This document shows, in pieces, positions 10,371 to 18,705 of a DNA stretch of 64,000 nucleotides. Location: positions 1-64,000 of the forward strand of contig JADIYM010000018.1 of the NCBI GenBank assembly GCA_016705245.1, written 5' to 3'. The translations under genes were made by a program, and so were the position numbers. Below the pieces are notes generated by a model. That model was not told the DNA's origin. It saw only the letters and a program-made list of their open reading frames with translations, and ran no database searches. The stretch comes from Blastocatellia bacterium (GTDB taxonomy: Bacteria; Acidobacteriota; Blastocatellia; UBA7656; JADIYM01). How positions within the stretch are numbered: the first letter of the stretch is position 1; each line of letters opens with the position of its first letter.

Positions 10371-10553
10371 CTCCATCTCCATTCCGAAAGGTTGCACTTC
10401 AAAACCTGCGATGCGTGGTCGCGGACGCCACTCCGGCTTCCTCGATGGCTCCGGAGCGTCACCGCGACGCCTCCGTTCGCCGAACCCCATCGCACTTCAA
10501 GAAGCGTTGATCGCCGCCCGGGCCGAAATTGCACCCGTCGTACGATCAGGTCA

Positions 10554-12233
10554 TCAGTGTCCGTCCGAGCGGCCTCCAGGTCGGCTGATCGATTCATGCC
10601 GCTGGATATTCTCGGACGGGGATTCGACGCCGGGGACCGCACCCTTTGCAGCTGCTGCTTCGCCGACTGTCGTCAGCGTCACACCACCTGCATCGAGCAC
10701 CGTACCGGCCTCGTCGGTCAACATTGCGTTGACCACAGCCAACCGTCCGCTGTCCGCGTGCAGGGCAAGCGACCAAGCGCCTGCTCCGACCGCGCCAACC
10801 GGCGACTGCGTGGCCCCCGCGACCGACAGGGACAAAAGCGCCCCGTCGGAGGTTGCAAAGAGAACATTCGCTCCGGCGCCGTCAAACGCCACGTTCGTGA
10901 TCGACGAGCTCTCGCCGAAGGACGAGATCACCGCTTCGACCGTCACGCGTCCGCCGCGCTCGCTGATGCGCGCGAGGGCAATGCCGGGAGCCTCAATAAT
11001 GTTGCCGGGCCGGCTGATGTTGCCTGGCCGGCTGATATTCACGTTGCCGGGCCGGGAGATGTAGACATTCCCTGGCCGGCTGATATTCCCCGGACGGCTG
11101 ATCGTCACCGACCCGCCGCTCCGAGCCGCCGAAATACGCCGCGGACCGCGTGACAGCGGATCGTTGGCGCGCGCCGCGAATCCATCGACCACGACCGCAC
11201 GTCGAATCACACCAGTGTCGACCCGGAACGTATAAACCGTGCCGGTGTCGACGCCCATCACGAAGCCGTATCGGACGTTCTCGTCGATCAGGACATTGCT
11301 GCCCTCGCTCAGGCCGTCCGCTCCGAGGTCGACCGTGCTGACGTATTCGACGCCCGCAACCGAATTGACCGCCGAAGGATCCGACCACACCCTGAAGTTG
11401 ACGATCCGCGAGCTCGGCGAGAACGAATATTCGTCAGCCTCGGTCGCCGGATCATCGGGCGTCTCGATGTTGCGCGAGATCCCGACCGAAAGGAGACCAA
11501 CCGCCGCGCCATTGGGCGCGATGTCGTTCGTCGGCGAGTAGTTGAACAGCGTGATCTGATCGCCGGCCTCGGCGTTCACGAAACTGCTGATGACACCGAT
11601 GTCGGCCAGCAATCCGTTCTCGGTGTTGTGCCCGAGAAACTGAATGCAGTTGGAGTAGAAAAGCAGCTTGCCATCAGACGAGAAGGCCAGGTCGTCGAGT
11701 GCATCCGTCGCAGGGAAAACCGGTACGCCGTCCGTGACCACCGTCGGGTCCCAGACCGGGAAGCTGTAACGCAGGTTGAAGGCTCCGGGCGTCCCGCCCG
11801 AGCCCTTGACCGTATCCGTCGTCATCACGTCGATGAACGCCTGCCCAACGAGGGTTCCCTGGTCGTCGTACGTCGAGCCCATGTGCCGAACCGCAACGGG
11901 CCCGTTTGCCTCCGAGTAGGTCACCTGACGCGGGAAATAGCCGCCGAGCGTCTTGCGGTCGATGACCGCTCCCGTGGACGTGTCGAACGAGTAGACCTCG
12001 TTGACCGACGAGCCGCCGAAATCCGGCCGGCCGTACGCCGCGACGAAGCCGATCTGGCCGTCACCCGTCAGCGCGACGGTGTTGGCTCCGGACCGAACCT
12101 CGGCCCCGAACACTACCCGGATCGTCGAGGCATCGGCACGAGCCCCAACCGGATCGAATGCCGCGGGCAGCATCGCCAGCGCCATCGCGACGAGAAGTGC
12201 CTTTGTGCCAACCCTTTCCCTGTGATTTCGCAT
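10554..12233 (-). CDS. Secreted beta-propeller-like protein with an internal ISRPGN repeat array
   Basis: About 559 residues. The signal peptide follows MRNHRERVGTKALLVAMALA. The body has YncE/lactonase-like propeller features: short repeats with DG turns such as ALTGDGQIGFVA, LAFSSDGKLLFYS and VAFDGAGANVLFATSDGALL. Between two propeller parts there is a run of five ISRPGN(V/I) units (DNA 11000-11105), and one more, ISRPGG, occurs 8 residues from the C-terminus. I do not recognise this array. The ATG at 12233 is my start; a GTG at 12239 with AGG upstream is possible. A sigma-54-type promoter lies 60-90 bases upstream, and the next upstream gene encodes a sigma-54 activator, so regulated secretion is likely. 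Confidence 0.8.
   Translation of the reverse strand: MRNHRERVGTKALLVAMALAMLPAAFDPVGARADASTIRVVFGAEVRSGANTVALTGDGQIGFVAAYGRPDFGGSSVNEVYSFDTSTGAVIDRKTLGGYFPRQVTYSEANGPVAVRHMGSTYDDQGTLVGQAFIDVMTTDTVKGSGGTPGAFNLRYSFPVWDPTVVTDGVPVFPATDALDDLAFSSDGKLLFYSNCIQFLGHNTENGLLADIGVISSFVNAEAGDQITLFNYSPTNDIAPNGAAVGLLSVGISRNIETPDDPATEADEYSFSPSSRIVNFRVWSDPSAVNSVAGVEYVSTVDLGADGLSEGSNVLIDENVRYGFVMGVDTGTVYTFRVDTGVIRRAVVVDGFAARANDPLSRGPRRISAARSGGSVTISRPGNISRPGNVYISRPGNVNISRPGNISRPGNIIEAPGIALARISERGGRVTVEAVISSFGESSSITNVAFDGAGANVLFATSDGALLSLSVAGATQSPVGAVGAGAWSLALHADSGRLAVVNAMLTDEAGTVLDAGGVTLTTVGEAAAAKGAVPGVESPSENIQRHESISRPGGRSDGH
11000..11105 (-). repeat. Coding repeat for ISRPGN units
   Basis: Five copies of a unit translating as ISRPGN plus V, I or two extra residues (VY, VN), in frame inside the propeller gene. 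Codons vary between copies, so the protein sequence rather than the DNA is conserved. Confidence 0.85.
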
Positions 12234-12302
12234 ACGCACGGTGATACCTGTGAAACTGATAGCGGTTACGATATGAAAGCGCGGGGGTGCGCGTTCTTTA
12301 CA

Positions 12303-12319
12303 TAGCACGTGGCGTGCCA
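12303..12319 (-). promoter_or_regulatory. Sigma-54 (RpoN) type promoter
   Basis: On the minus strand TGGCACGCCACGTGC has the -24 element TGGCACG and a -12 GTGC. Exactly 10 bases lie between the -24 GG and the -12 GC, which is the strict RpoN spacing; the only deviation from consensus is G for T in the -12 element. Transcription would start near 12293, about 60 bases before the ATG at 12233. The rest of 12234-12512 is AT-rich around 12390-12420 and shows no gene. Confidence 0.65.
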
Positions 12320-12512
12320 GCGGGAAGCGAAGGCAACCGAGCCGGAAAGGGTTTCCGTCTCGGTTCGAACTCGGCAAGGAGTCTCAAGTCTATTTAATTC
12401 CGATTGTTGGATATTTCAGTCTCGTTCAGGCGACACGTCTCTGGTGACGTGATTCGTGTGAAAAAATACTCTTGGAGCGGCGGCCTACTCGAATCGAAAA
12501 TCGAAATCACCT

Positions 12513-15500
12513 TCAGGCGAAGTCGGACGACCTCGAGATCCCAAGTTGTGCCATCTTCACGTGAAGTCCACGGCGGCTCACGCCGAGCTCGCGGGCAGCT
12601 CTCGACAGGCTGTAGCCAGACCGTTCGAGCGCCGTTTCGATGAGGTTTCGTTCAAACATCGCCGTCGCCTCCTTGAGGTTCCGGCTACCGCGGTCCTGAT
12701 CAGTTCGCCCTACGTAACGCGCATCGCGATCCGAGTTCCGCTCGTACCGTCGACCGCCTCCGCTCGCAGTGAGCTCGGGCGAAAGATCCGTTGCCGCGAC
12801 CTTGGAATCCGCAACCGCGTACGCGGCCACTCGCTCCATCTCGTTGCGAAGCTGGCGGACGTTACCGGGCCAAAAGTAGCTTGTCAAGGACACCATCGCG
12901 TCGGGCGTGAGCGTCAGGATGGACTTTCCGAGCCGCTCGGCGAAGTGCTTGAGGAAATGATCGGCTAGCACCGGAATCTCCTCGCGCCGCTCGCGCAGCG
13001 GGGGAACGACGATGCGGATGATGTTGAGCCGGTGGAAGAGGTCCTCGCGAAAGCGGCCCTCCTCGACGGCCCGCTCGAGGTCCGAATTCGTGGCCGCCAC
13101 GACTCGAACGTCGACCTTTGCCGGTTTCGCCTCGCCAAGGGGCTGGATCTCGCCCGATTCGAGGAATCGGAGCAGCTTCGGCTGCACCTCGAGCGCGAGG
13201 TCGCCGATCTCGTCGAGGAACAACGTGCCTCCCTCTGCCGCCCGGATGATGCCCGGATAATTCGACGTCGCGCCGGTGAACGAGCCTCGGCGGTGCCCGA
13301 AGAGCTGACTGTCGATGATCTCCTTCGGCGTCGCCGTGCAGTTGAACGGGAGGAACACGGCGCGGCGGCGCTCGCTGCCGGCGTGAATCGCGCGCGCGAC
13401 CAACTCCTTTCCGGTCCCCGACTCGCCAGTGATGAGCACGGTGACGTCCGATGTCCGGATCTTGTGAATGCGCTCGATCACCTCGCGCATCGCCGCGCCC
13501 GCCAGGATGAACCCTGGAATGACCGTTTCGACGCGCGGACGCGAGACGTCGGACTCAGCTGACCGACGGCTCGATTCGCGCAACGCGCAGGTCTCGAGAC
13601 CGAGCTCTACCTGACGAAGAAGCGGGCGCAAACGGTCCGCCGGCGGCACGCGCTCGATGTATAGAAGGACCTTGTCGTCCGTACGATCGTCGAGCTTGAA
13701 GACCGCGCCAGACGCCATCCGGCCGTCCGAGGCAATCGCCCAGTTGATCTCGCGCGCGAGCGCTTCCGACGCCTCGGCGTCGCATCCCCGCGCGAGGGTC
13801 ACTGTCGCATCGGTCGTCCCCTGCTGTTCGAGCAGCAACACGCGGCCCGGCTCGAGATTCTCTTCCACGATCGAGACGAGCTCCTGAAGGAGCAGCTCGC
13901 GCGAAGCCGACGCGTCGAGCAGCCGTTGCATCAGGAGGACATCGGATGCCTTGTGGTCGCCCGGAGGCACGAGCGACGCGGCGGCGACCGGCGGAATCGT
14001 GTCGTCGCGCTCCGGCTCGGGTCGATGCTGCAGGTCGACGGCCCGCGTCAGGTCCGGGCGGCGCCGAGTTTCGTGAAGAGCTCGATCGCGTGATCGAGGT
14101 GCTGCCGCTCCGCCGCTGCCTCGCCCAGCTGCGCGTGGATCCGCCATCCCGAGATGGCTGAGCCCGATCTCGTAGAGGTCGGCAACCGCCGTGAAGATCG
14201 AGATCGACTGCGCAATCTGCTGCTGCGCCTCGGCGAACCGGCCCCGCACCCGCTCGAGTCGCCCGCTGAGCCTCTGCGCGAGGCCCGAGCTGCGCAGCTG
14301 CGACGGATCGGCCTTGAGCCCGCCGCGCGCAAGCTCGATGTATTCGCCAGCCTGCTCGAAGCGTTCCTCCGCGATGTGCAGCTCTGCGAGCAGGAGGTGA
14401 GACGCCGTAACGCCCCGCATGTCCTTGATGATCGTCGCGAGGTGCAATGCGTCGCGCAGCGTCTTGACGGCGAGCGTCGAATGATTCGTCCGTTGGTACA
14501 CCCCTGCGAGCACGCGAAGGCTGTATGACTCGCCCCAGCGGTCTTCGATCTTGCGCAGAAGCTCGAGCGATTCGTTGATCCGCGAGTAGGCCTCGTCGTT
14601 TCGCCCCTGCCGCACCGCGATCTCCGCTATCGTGATCAGCGGATCGGCCATGCCTCGCGCGTCGCCGACCTCCTTGGCAAGCTCGAACGCCTGGCGCGAG
14701 TGCTCGAGCGAGCGTTCCCACTCGCCGGCAAACCGCAGGTTGTCGCCGAGATTCGAGTGCGCCTGTGCCAGGAACGCCCGGTGCCCTCCCCGTTCGAAGA
14801 AGAAGATCGCGCGCTCGAGATCCTTAGTCGCCCGATCGCGCTCGCCGCGGTCGGCGTGGATGCGCGCGACGCCGAGGTTCATCAGGATGAGCCCAAGCAG
14901 GTTGTCGTCACTCGAGCCCTCGGCGAGCTCACGGGCGCGCTCCCAGAAATCGGACGCCTTTGCGATGTCGCCCTCGTTGAACTCGACCGTCCCGAGCCGC
15001 AGGTAGACCTGCGCGAGGAAATGATGGTTCGACGTCAGGCGTTGCAGGTCGATCGCGCGCTCGAGGTGGTCGCGCGCCATGCTCGACTCGTGAATCTCCA
15101 TGTAGGTCCGGCCGAGCGCATAGTGGCTCTGCGCCAGGCCGTCGCTGTCGTCCGATTCGCGATAGATCTTGATGGCCTCGTTGAGGCGGGCGATCGCGCG
15201 CGGGTAGTTCCGCAACCAGCTGTTCACCCAGCCGAGGCGCAGCTTGACGATCGCGCGTGCGCGTGGGGGCAGCGTGGCGAGCACCGCCGGCTCGTCGTAT
15301 CTGCGCACCGTCTCGAGCGCGTCGTCGTAACGCGCCAGTCCCTCGAGCGCCTGCGCGAGCCGCGCGCGCACGACGGCCTCGGTCGCGACCGAGAGTCCTC
15401 GACGTCGAGAGCTTCGCGAAAGCGGTCGGCAGCCTCGCGGTTGTTCGACTGGTCGAGCGCGTCCTGGCCGGCCTGCGGCTCTGCCACCTCGCTCGGCCCG

Positions 15501-16003
15501 TCCTCGCCGGTCCAGACGCTTTCGGCCGCAGGCGCCGCGACGACCGTTCCGCCGTTGGCCTTTTTCCCCGCCGCAGTCAGCATCGCCCTAACGGTGACGT
15601 GGCTGATTCCACGGACGATGCCGCGTGCGACCGCCGCGTCGGCGAGTTTCTGGGGCGACCATCGGTCGAAATCGAGGCCGAGCGACCGGGGCGACTGAGC
15701 GAAGAGCTCGAGAATGGCGCGTTCGTCGTCCTCGCTGAACCTCGCCCGCGAACCCTTCTTCGGCCCGCGTTTCCGCTCATCAAGCCCGCGAATTCCCGTC
15801 TCGTTGAAGCGGCGAATCCACTTCTTCACGTTGACCGGGTGCGACCCGACCGCCACGCCGATCTCCCGAATCGCCTTCCCCTGCGCGGCGAGGATGATGA
15901 TCCGCGCACGACGGGCGCGGTCCTCGTCGTCATCGGCCGTCCATCGCTCCAGCTCCGAGCGCTCTTCCAGCCTGACCGTGCGAATTCGGGTGGTCTCGTT
16001 CAT
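12513..16003 (-). CDS. Sigma-54-dependent activator with N-terminal IS630-type HTH, TPR, AAA+ and FIS domains, frameshifted
   Basis: A regulator of about 1,160 residues. The N-terminus (first 130 residues) is an IS630-type winged HTH: RARIIILAAQGKAIREIGVA followed by VNVKKWIRRFNETGIRGLDE. A long TPR array follows, then a GAF-like segment. The AAA+ domain has Walker A GESGTGKELVARAIH, FGHRRGSFTGA (a GAFTGA loop with Ser for Ala), Walker B GGTLFLDEIGDL and the arginine finger region FREDLFHRLNIIRI. A C-terminal FIS helix-turn-helix (SLSRAARELGVSRRGLHVKM) completes it. The frame breaks near 15395 and is shifted again between about 14150 and 14060, where TPR residues GEAAAERQHLDHAIELFTKL lie in another frame; all are one-base changes. 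It probably activates the sigma-54 promoter at 12303-12319, directly downstream. A second DNA-binding domain at the N-terminus is unusual for this family. Confidence 0.85.
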
Positions 16004-16120
16004 GCTTCGTCGAGGAGTCAACAGCGCGTCAGCACGCCGCGAGCGTACGGAAATTACTTTCCGCTGTCAACTACTCAGATTTCAAACAGCATGCGTGCAG
16101 CATTCGCTTTCAATCACAAG

Positions 16121-16218
16121 GAGAGTGGACAGGATTACAGGATTTTCAGGATTCTCTCTGGTTCTACTGAGAAGAGAGTCCTGTTAATCCTGAGAATCCT
16201 GTAATCCTGTCCAATCTC
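16121..16218. repeat. Family A hairpin repeat, copy A3
   Basis: Arms built from CAGGATT words: GAGAGTGGACAGGATTACAG at the left and its imperfect complement ending CTGTCCAATCTCC at the right. The stop codon of the minus-strand gene at 16220 abuts the right end. Confidence 0.85.
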
Positions 16219-16219
16219 C

Positions 16220-17401
16220 TTAGTTCTCAGGACCGGAGGGCTCAGCAGGAACTGGCGGGGCGGTCATCTCGGGATCGGCGATCGGAGCCTCGGCCGGAAG
16301 CGTGGGCGACGGCGCGGGTTCGGCCACGGCCTGCTCCTGCACGGACGTAAACACGGTCGTAACGGTTTTCACCCCGGGCGTGATGCGTGCGAGCCTCGAA
16401 GCCTGGTTCATGTCTGACCGGGCGCCTTCCGGCACCGCAAGAGTCACGTGGCCCTTGGCAACCTTCACTTCGATCTCCGAAGCGATCAGGCGATCGTCAC
16501 CGGCGTATTGCGAGAGCAGGGACTGCCGGATCTGTTCGTCCTCGCGGCTCGTTCCCTTGTCGCCGACGAAGAGGTCGCGCGTCTTCGATGCAACGTAGAC
16601 AGTGCCGTTCTTGATGCTCTTGCCAACGTAGAACGTGCCGTCCACGGTCTTCGTGGCGCCAGTCGCAACCGCCTTGCCCGACACGACGCCGGCTTTCGCC
16701 GTCGCCTTGCCGGCCGTAGAAACGCCGTCCACGGCGGCCTTGCCGCCGACGCGCGCTCCCTTGAGCGTCGCACTGCCGGCACCGACGACCACGTCACCGA
16801 CCTTCTCGACGCCGTCCTTCATTCCACTCTTTCGCGACCGGGTTTCGGCCGGCGGCGGCGGCAGAGACGAATCTACCGGGACCGCGGCCGGGTCCGTTGC
16901 CACAGCGGCCGGATCGCCAGCGACCGCCTCGGGGAGCGCTGCTTCCGAATCGGGCGCCGACGCGGCCGAGATCTCGACGTCGGCACGGCGGAGCACGTCC
17001 TCGGGAGGCTGGTTCGGCACACCGACCATGCTCGCCTGCAGACCGATTCGAGTCACGGTCGCAGTATCCAGACTGCCCGTCGACGGCAATCCCTGGTCCA
17101 TCTGGAAATCGCGAAGCGCTTCCCGCGTCCGCGGGCCGCGCCGACCATCAGCCGGGCCGCTGAAGTACCCGAGGTCGCGAAGCGTCTCCTGCAGCTGCTG
17201 CACTTCCTCCTGCGTCATCGCCATGTCGCCGGCGGCCGCATCCAGATCGGCGTTCGAGGGAAGGTCCGCCCCGGGCACCGCGTCGCCAGGTCCCTGCTGA
17301 CCGAGCGACGTCGGTGCGACGGCCAGTATCAACGCGAGGGCGGCGGCCGCTGCAAGCGGCCATCTACGAGAGGTTGAGCATTCGATCGTGTACGTGAGCA
17401 T
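16220..17401 (-). CDS. Secreted peptidoglycan-binding and BON domain protein
   Basis: About 393 residues. The start ATG at 17401 has AAGGGGG upstream and opens a signal peptide (RRWPLAAAAALALILAVAP, cleaved near SLGQQ). Residues about 60-120 form a PG_binding_1 domain (QLQETLRDLGYFSGPADGRR and TREALRDFQMDQGLPSTGSL). A low-complexity Ala/Pro/Asp region follows, then glycine/valine-rich repeats (GKAAVDGVSTAGKATAKAGV) and a BON domain (EIEVKVAKGHVTLAVPEGAR). The tail is Pro/Ala-rich. It likely sits in the periplasm, holding peptidoglycan and a membrane or outer-membrane partner. Same strand as the Ycf48-like gene 67 bases upstream, so they may form an operon. Confidence 0.85.
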   Translation of the reverse strand: MLTYTIECSTSRRWPLAAAAALALILAVAPTSLGQQGPGDAVPGADLPSNADLDAAAGDMAMTQEEVQQLQETLRDLGYFSGPADGRRGPRTREALRDFQMDQGLPSTGSLDTATVTRIGLQASMVGVPNQPPEDVLRRADVEISAASAPDSEAALPEAVAGDPAAVATDPAAVPVDSSLPPPPAETRSRKSGMKDGVEKVGDVVVGAGSATLKGARVGGKAAVDGVSTAGKATAKAGVVSGKAVATGATKTVDGTFYVGKSIKNGTVYVASKTRDLFVGDKGTSREDEQIRQSLLSQYAGDDRLIASEIEVKVAKGHVTLAVPEGARSDMNQASRLARITPGVKTVTTVFTSVQEQAVAEPAPSPTLPAEAPIADPEMTAPPVPAEPSGPEN

Positions 17402-17468
17402 GGTTGTGTCGAGCCCCCTTCGTGGTGTCGAGCCGTTCAATGAATGGCCGGCCAGCGCCGGCGACGAG

Positions 17469-18449
17469 CTACTTCTTTCCCTCGCGGCGCAGGACGAGGC
17501 CCTTTGCGCCGACGAGAAATGCGCGTTCAGACTTGTGAGCGGACACGGCGAACAGGTTGTCGGACAGCCCATCGGCATCGGACTTCCACGTCTGCCCGCC
17601 ATCGACCGTTCCGAGGATGGCGCCACCGTATCCGACCACCCACCCGACCTTCTTGCTGGCGAACGAGATGCCCAGCAGCCGCGCCTTCGTTGCCACTTCC
17701 ACCCGGGTCCACGTGGCTCCGCGATCCATCGTCGTCAGCAGCGTTCCGCCGTCGCCCGAGATGACGGCGCGGTCCTTCTCGTGAAATTGAATATCGTTGA
17801 GGTCGGTCCCGACGCCCACCGGCTGGCGGTCCCAGGTGCGGCCGCCATTTGCGCTTCGGAGCAACGTGCCGACCGTGCCGACCGCGAAGACCAGGTGCTT
17901 GTCTGAGCAGCCGACGTTGAACAGCTGGGCCTTCGACCCCGTCCGCTGTTCGGTCCACGACTTTCCGCCGTCCTCCGTGCGAAAGACCGTCCCTTCGTCG
18001 CCGACGACCCAGCCGTTGCGGCCGTCAGCAAAAGCGATTCCGTAGAGGTCGAGACGCCGCGGCGCCTCGGGTTTCGCGCTATCGGCGACACCCGTTACTT
18101 CGAGCGTGAAACTCGTCCACGTCTTTCCGCCATCCGACGTCGCGAGCATCGTCCCGGCAGCTCCAACCGCCCATCCATGTTTTCCGTCGCGGAAGTAGAT
18201 GTCGTTGAGCTCGACGTCGACGAGCTTCGCCGCCTGGGTCCAGCTGACCCCGTCGGTCGACCGCGCCACGAAACCGTCCTTGCCAACCGCCCAGACGACC
18301 TTGCCCTCGACGAACGCCACGGCGTTGAGCGTGACGGGCGCCTTCGCTCCGGTCGGCTGCCACGCTCCGGACTCAACGGATTGCCACGCCGCTGTCGGCG
18401 CCGCAAGCACGAGGCCAATGAGGACTACCGCTAAGTTCTTGATCAACAT
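17469..18449 (-). CDS. Ycf48-like secreted beta-propeller protein
   Basis: A 326-residue exported protein with signal peptide MLIKNLAVVLIGLVLAAPTA. It contains six to seven propeller blades, each with a core such as WAVGKDGFVARSTDGVSWTQ, WAVGAAGTMLATSDGGKTW, WVVGDEGTVFRTEDGGKSW and WVVGYGGAILGTVDGGQTW. This is the pattern of the photosystem II assembly factor Ycf48 family. In non-photosynthetic bacteria these are extracytoplasmic propellers of unknown role, so no photosynthetic function is implied. It is followed on the same strand by the peptidoglycan-binding protein. Confidence 0.88.
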   Translation of the reverse strand: MLIKNLAVVLIGLVLAAPTAAWQSVESGAWQPTGAKAPVTLNAVAFVEGKVVWAVGKDGFVARSTDGVSWTQAAKLVDVELNDIYFRDGKHGWAVGAAGTMLATSDGGKTWTSFTLEVTGVADSAKPEAPRRLDLYGIAFADGRNGWVVGDEGTVFRTEDGGKSWTEQRTGSKAQLFNVGCSDKHLVFAVGTVGTLLRSANGGRTWDRQPVGVGTDLNDIQFHEKDRAVISGDGGTLLTTMDRGATWTRVEVATKARLLGISFASKKVGWVVGYGGAILGTVDGGQTWKSDADGLSDNLFAVSAHKSERAFLVGAKGLVLRREGKK

Positions 18450-18579
18450 AGGTTTCCGAGACCGTACGGGGGCGAGCGGTGGAAGTATAGCCGACGAAGG
18501 CAGTAAGGTAAAGCATGAAGTTGATATTCGTAACTAGCTACTATCATTGAACAATCTGGATCATGCCCGCTTGGCCTTC

Positions 18580-18684
18580 GAATTCTCCGTACCTCCGGGA
18601 CTCCGCGGCTCTATGTGCGAAGCGTCCGAATGGCCTCGCACACAGAGCCCTGGAGGCTCAGAGACTCGGAATTACGGAGACGCG
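18580..18684. repeat. Family D repeat, degenerate copy D1
   Basis: Contains CTCTATGTGCGAAGCGTCC and CTCGCACACAGAGCC, the inverted core of family D, with worn outer words (CTCCGTACCTCCGG and ACGGAGACGC). It lies between the start of the Ycf48-like gene and the end of the hybrid kinase gene, both on the minus strand. The rest of 18450-18705 shows no gene. Confidence 0.6.
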
Positions 18685-18705
18685 ACGGATTCGACGGCGC
18701 GTTGC

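Noticed and set aside
11000..11105. CRISPR-like short repeat array
   Set aside because: The repeats are in frame inside a secreted protein (ISRPGN), have variable codons and no unique spacers, and no cas genes are present.
7683..11153. Plus-strand open frame of more than 1,100 codons
   Set aside because: Arg-rich, repetitive translation opposite the large secreted protein and propeller genes. The minus strand has the signal peptides, domains and ribosome sites; the plus frame is a high-GC shadow.
15600..16003. Remnant of an IS630 transposase
   Set aside because: Only the HTH part is present and it continues, after one base error, into the TPR-AAA+ regulator. There are no DDE residues and no terminal inverted repeats.
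17469..18449. Evidence for photosynthesis from a Ycf48-like protein
   Set aside because: Ycf48-type propellers occur widely in non-photosynthetic bacteria, and no photosystem gene is present.
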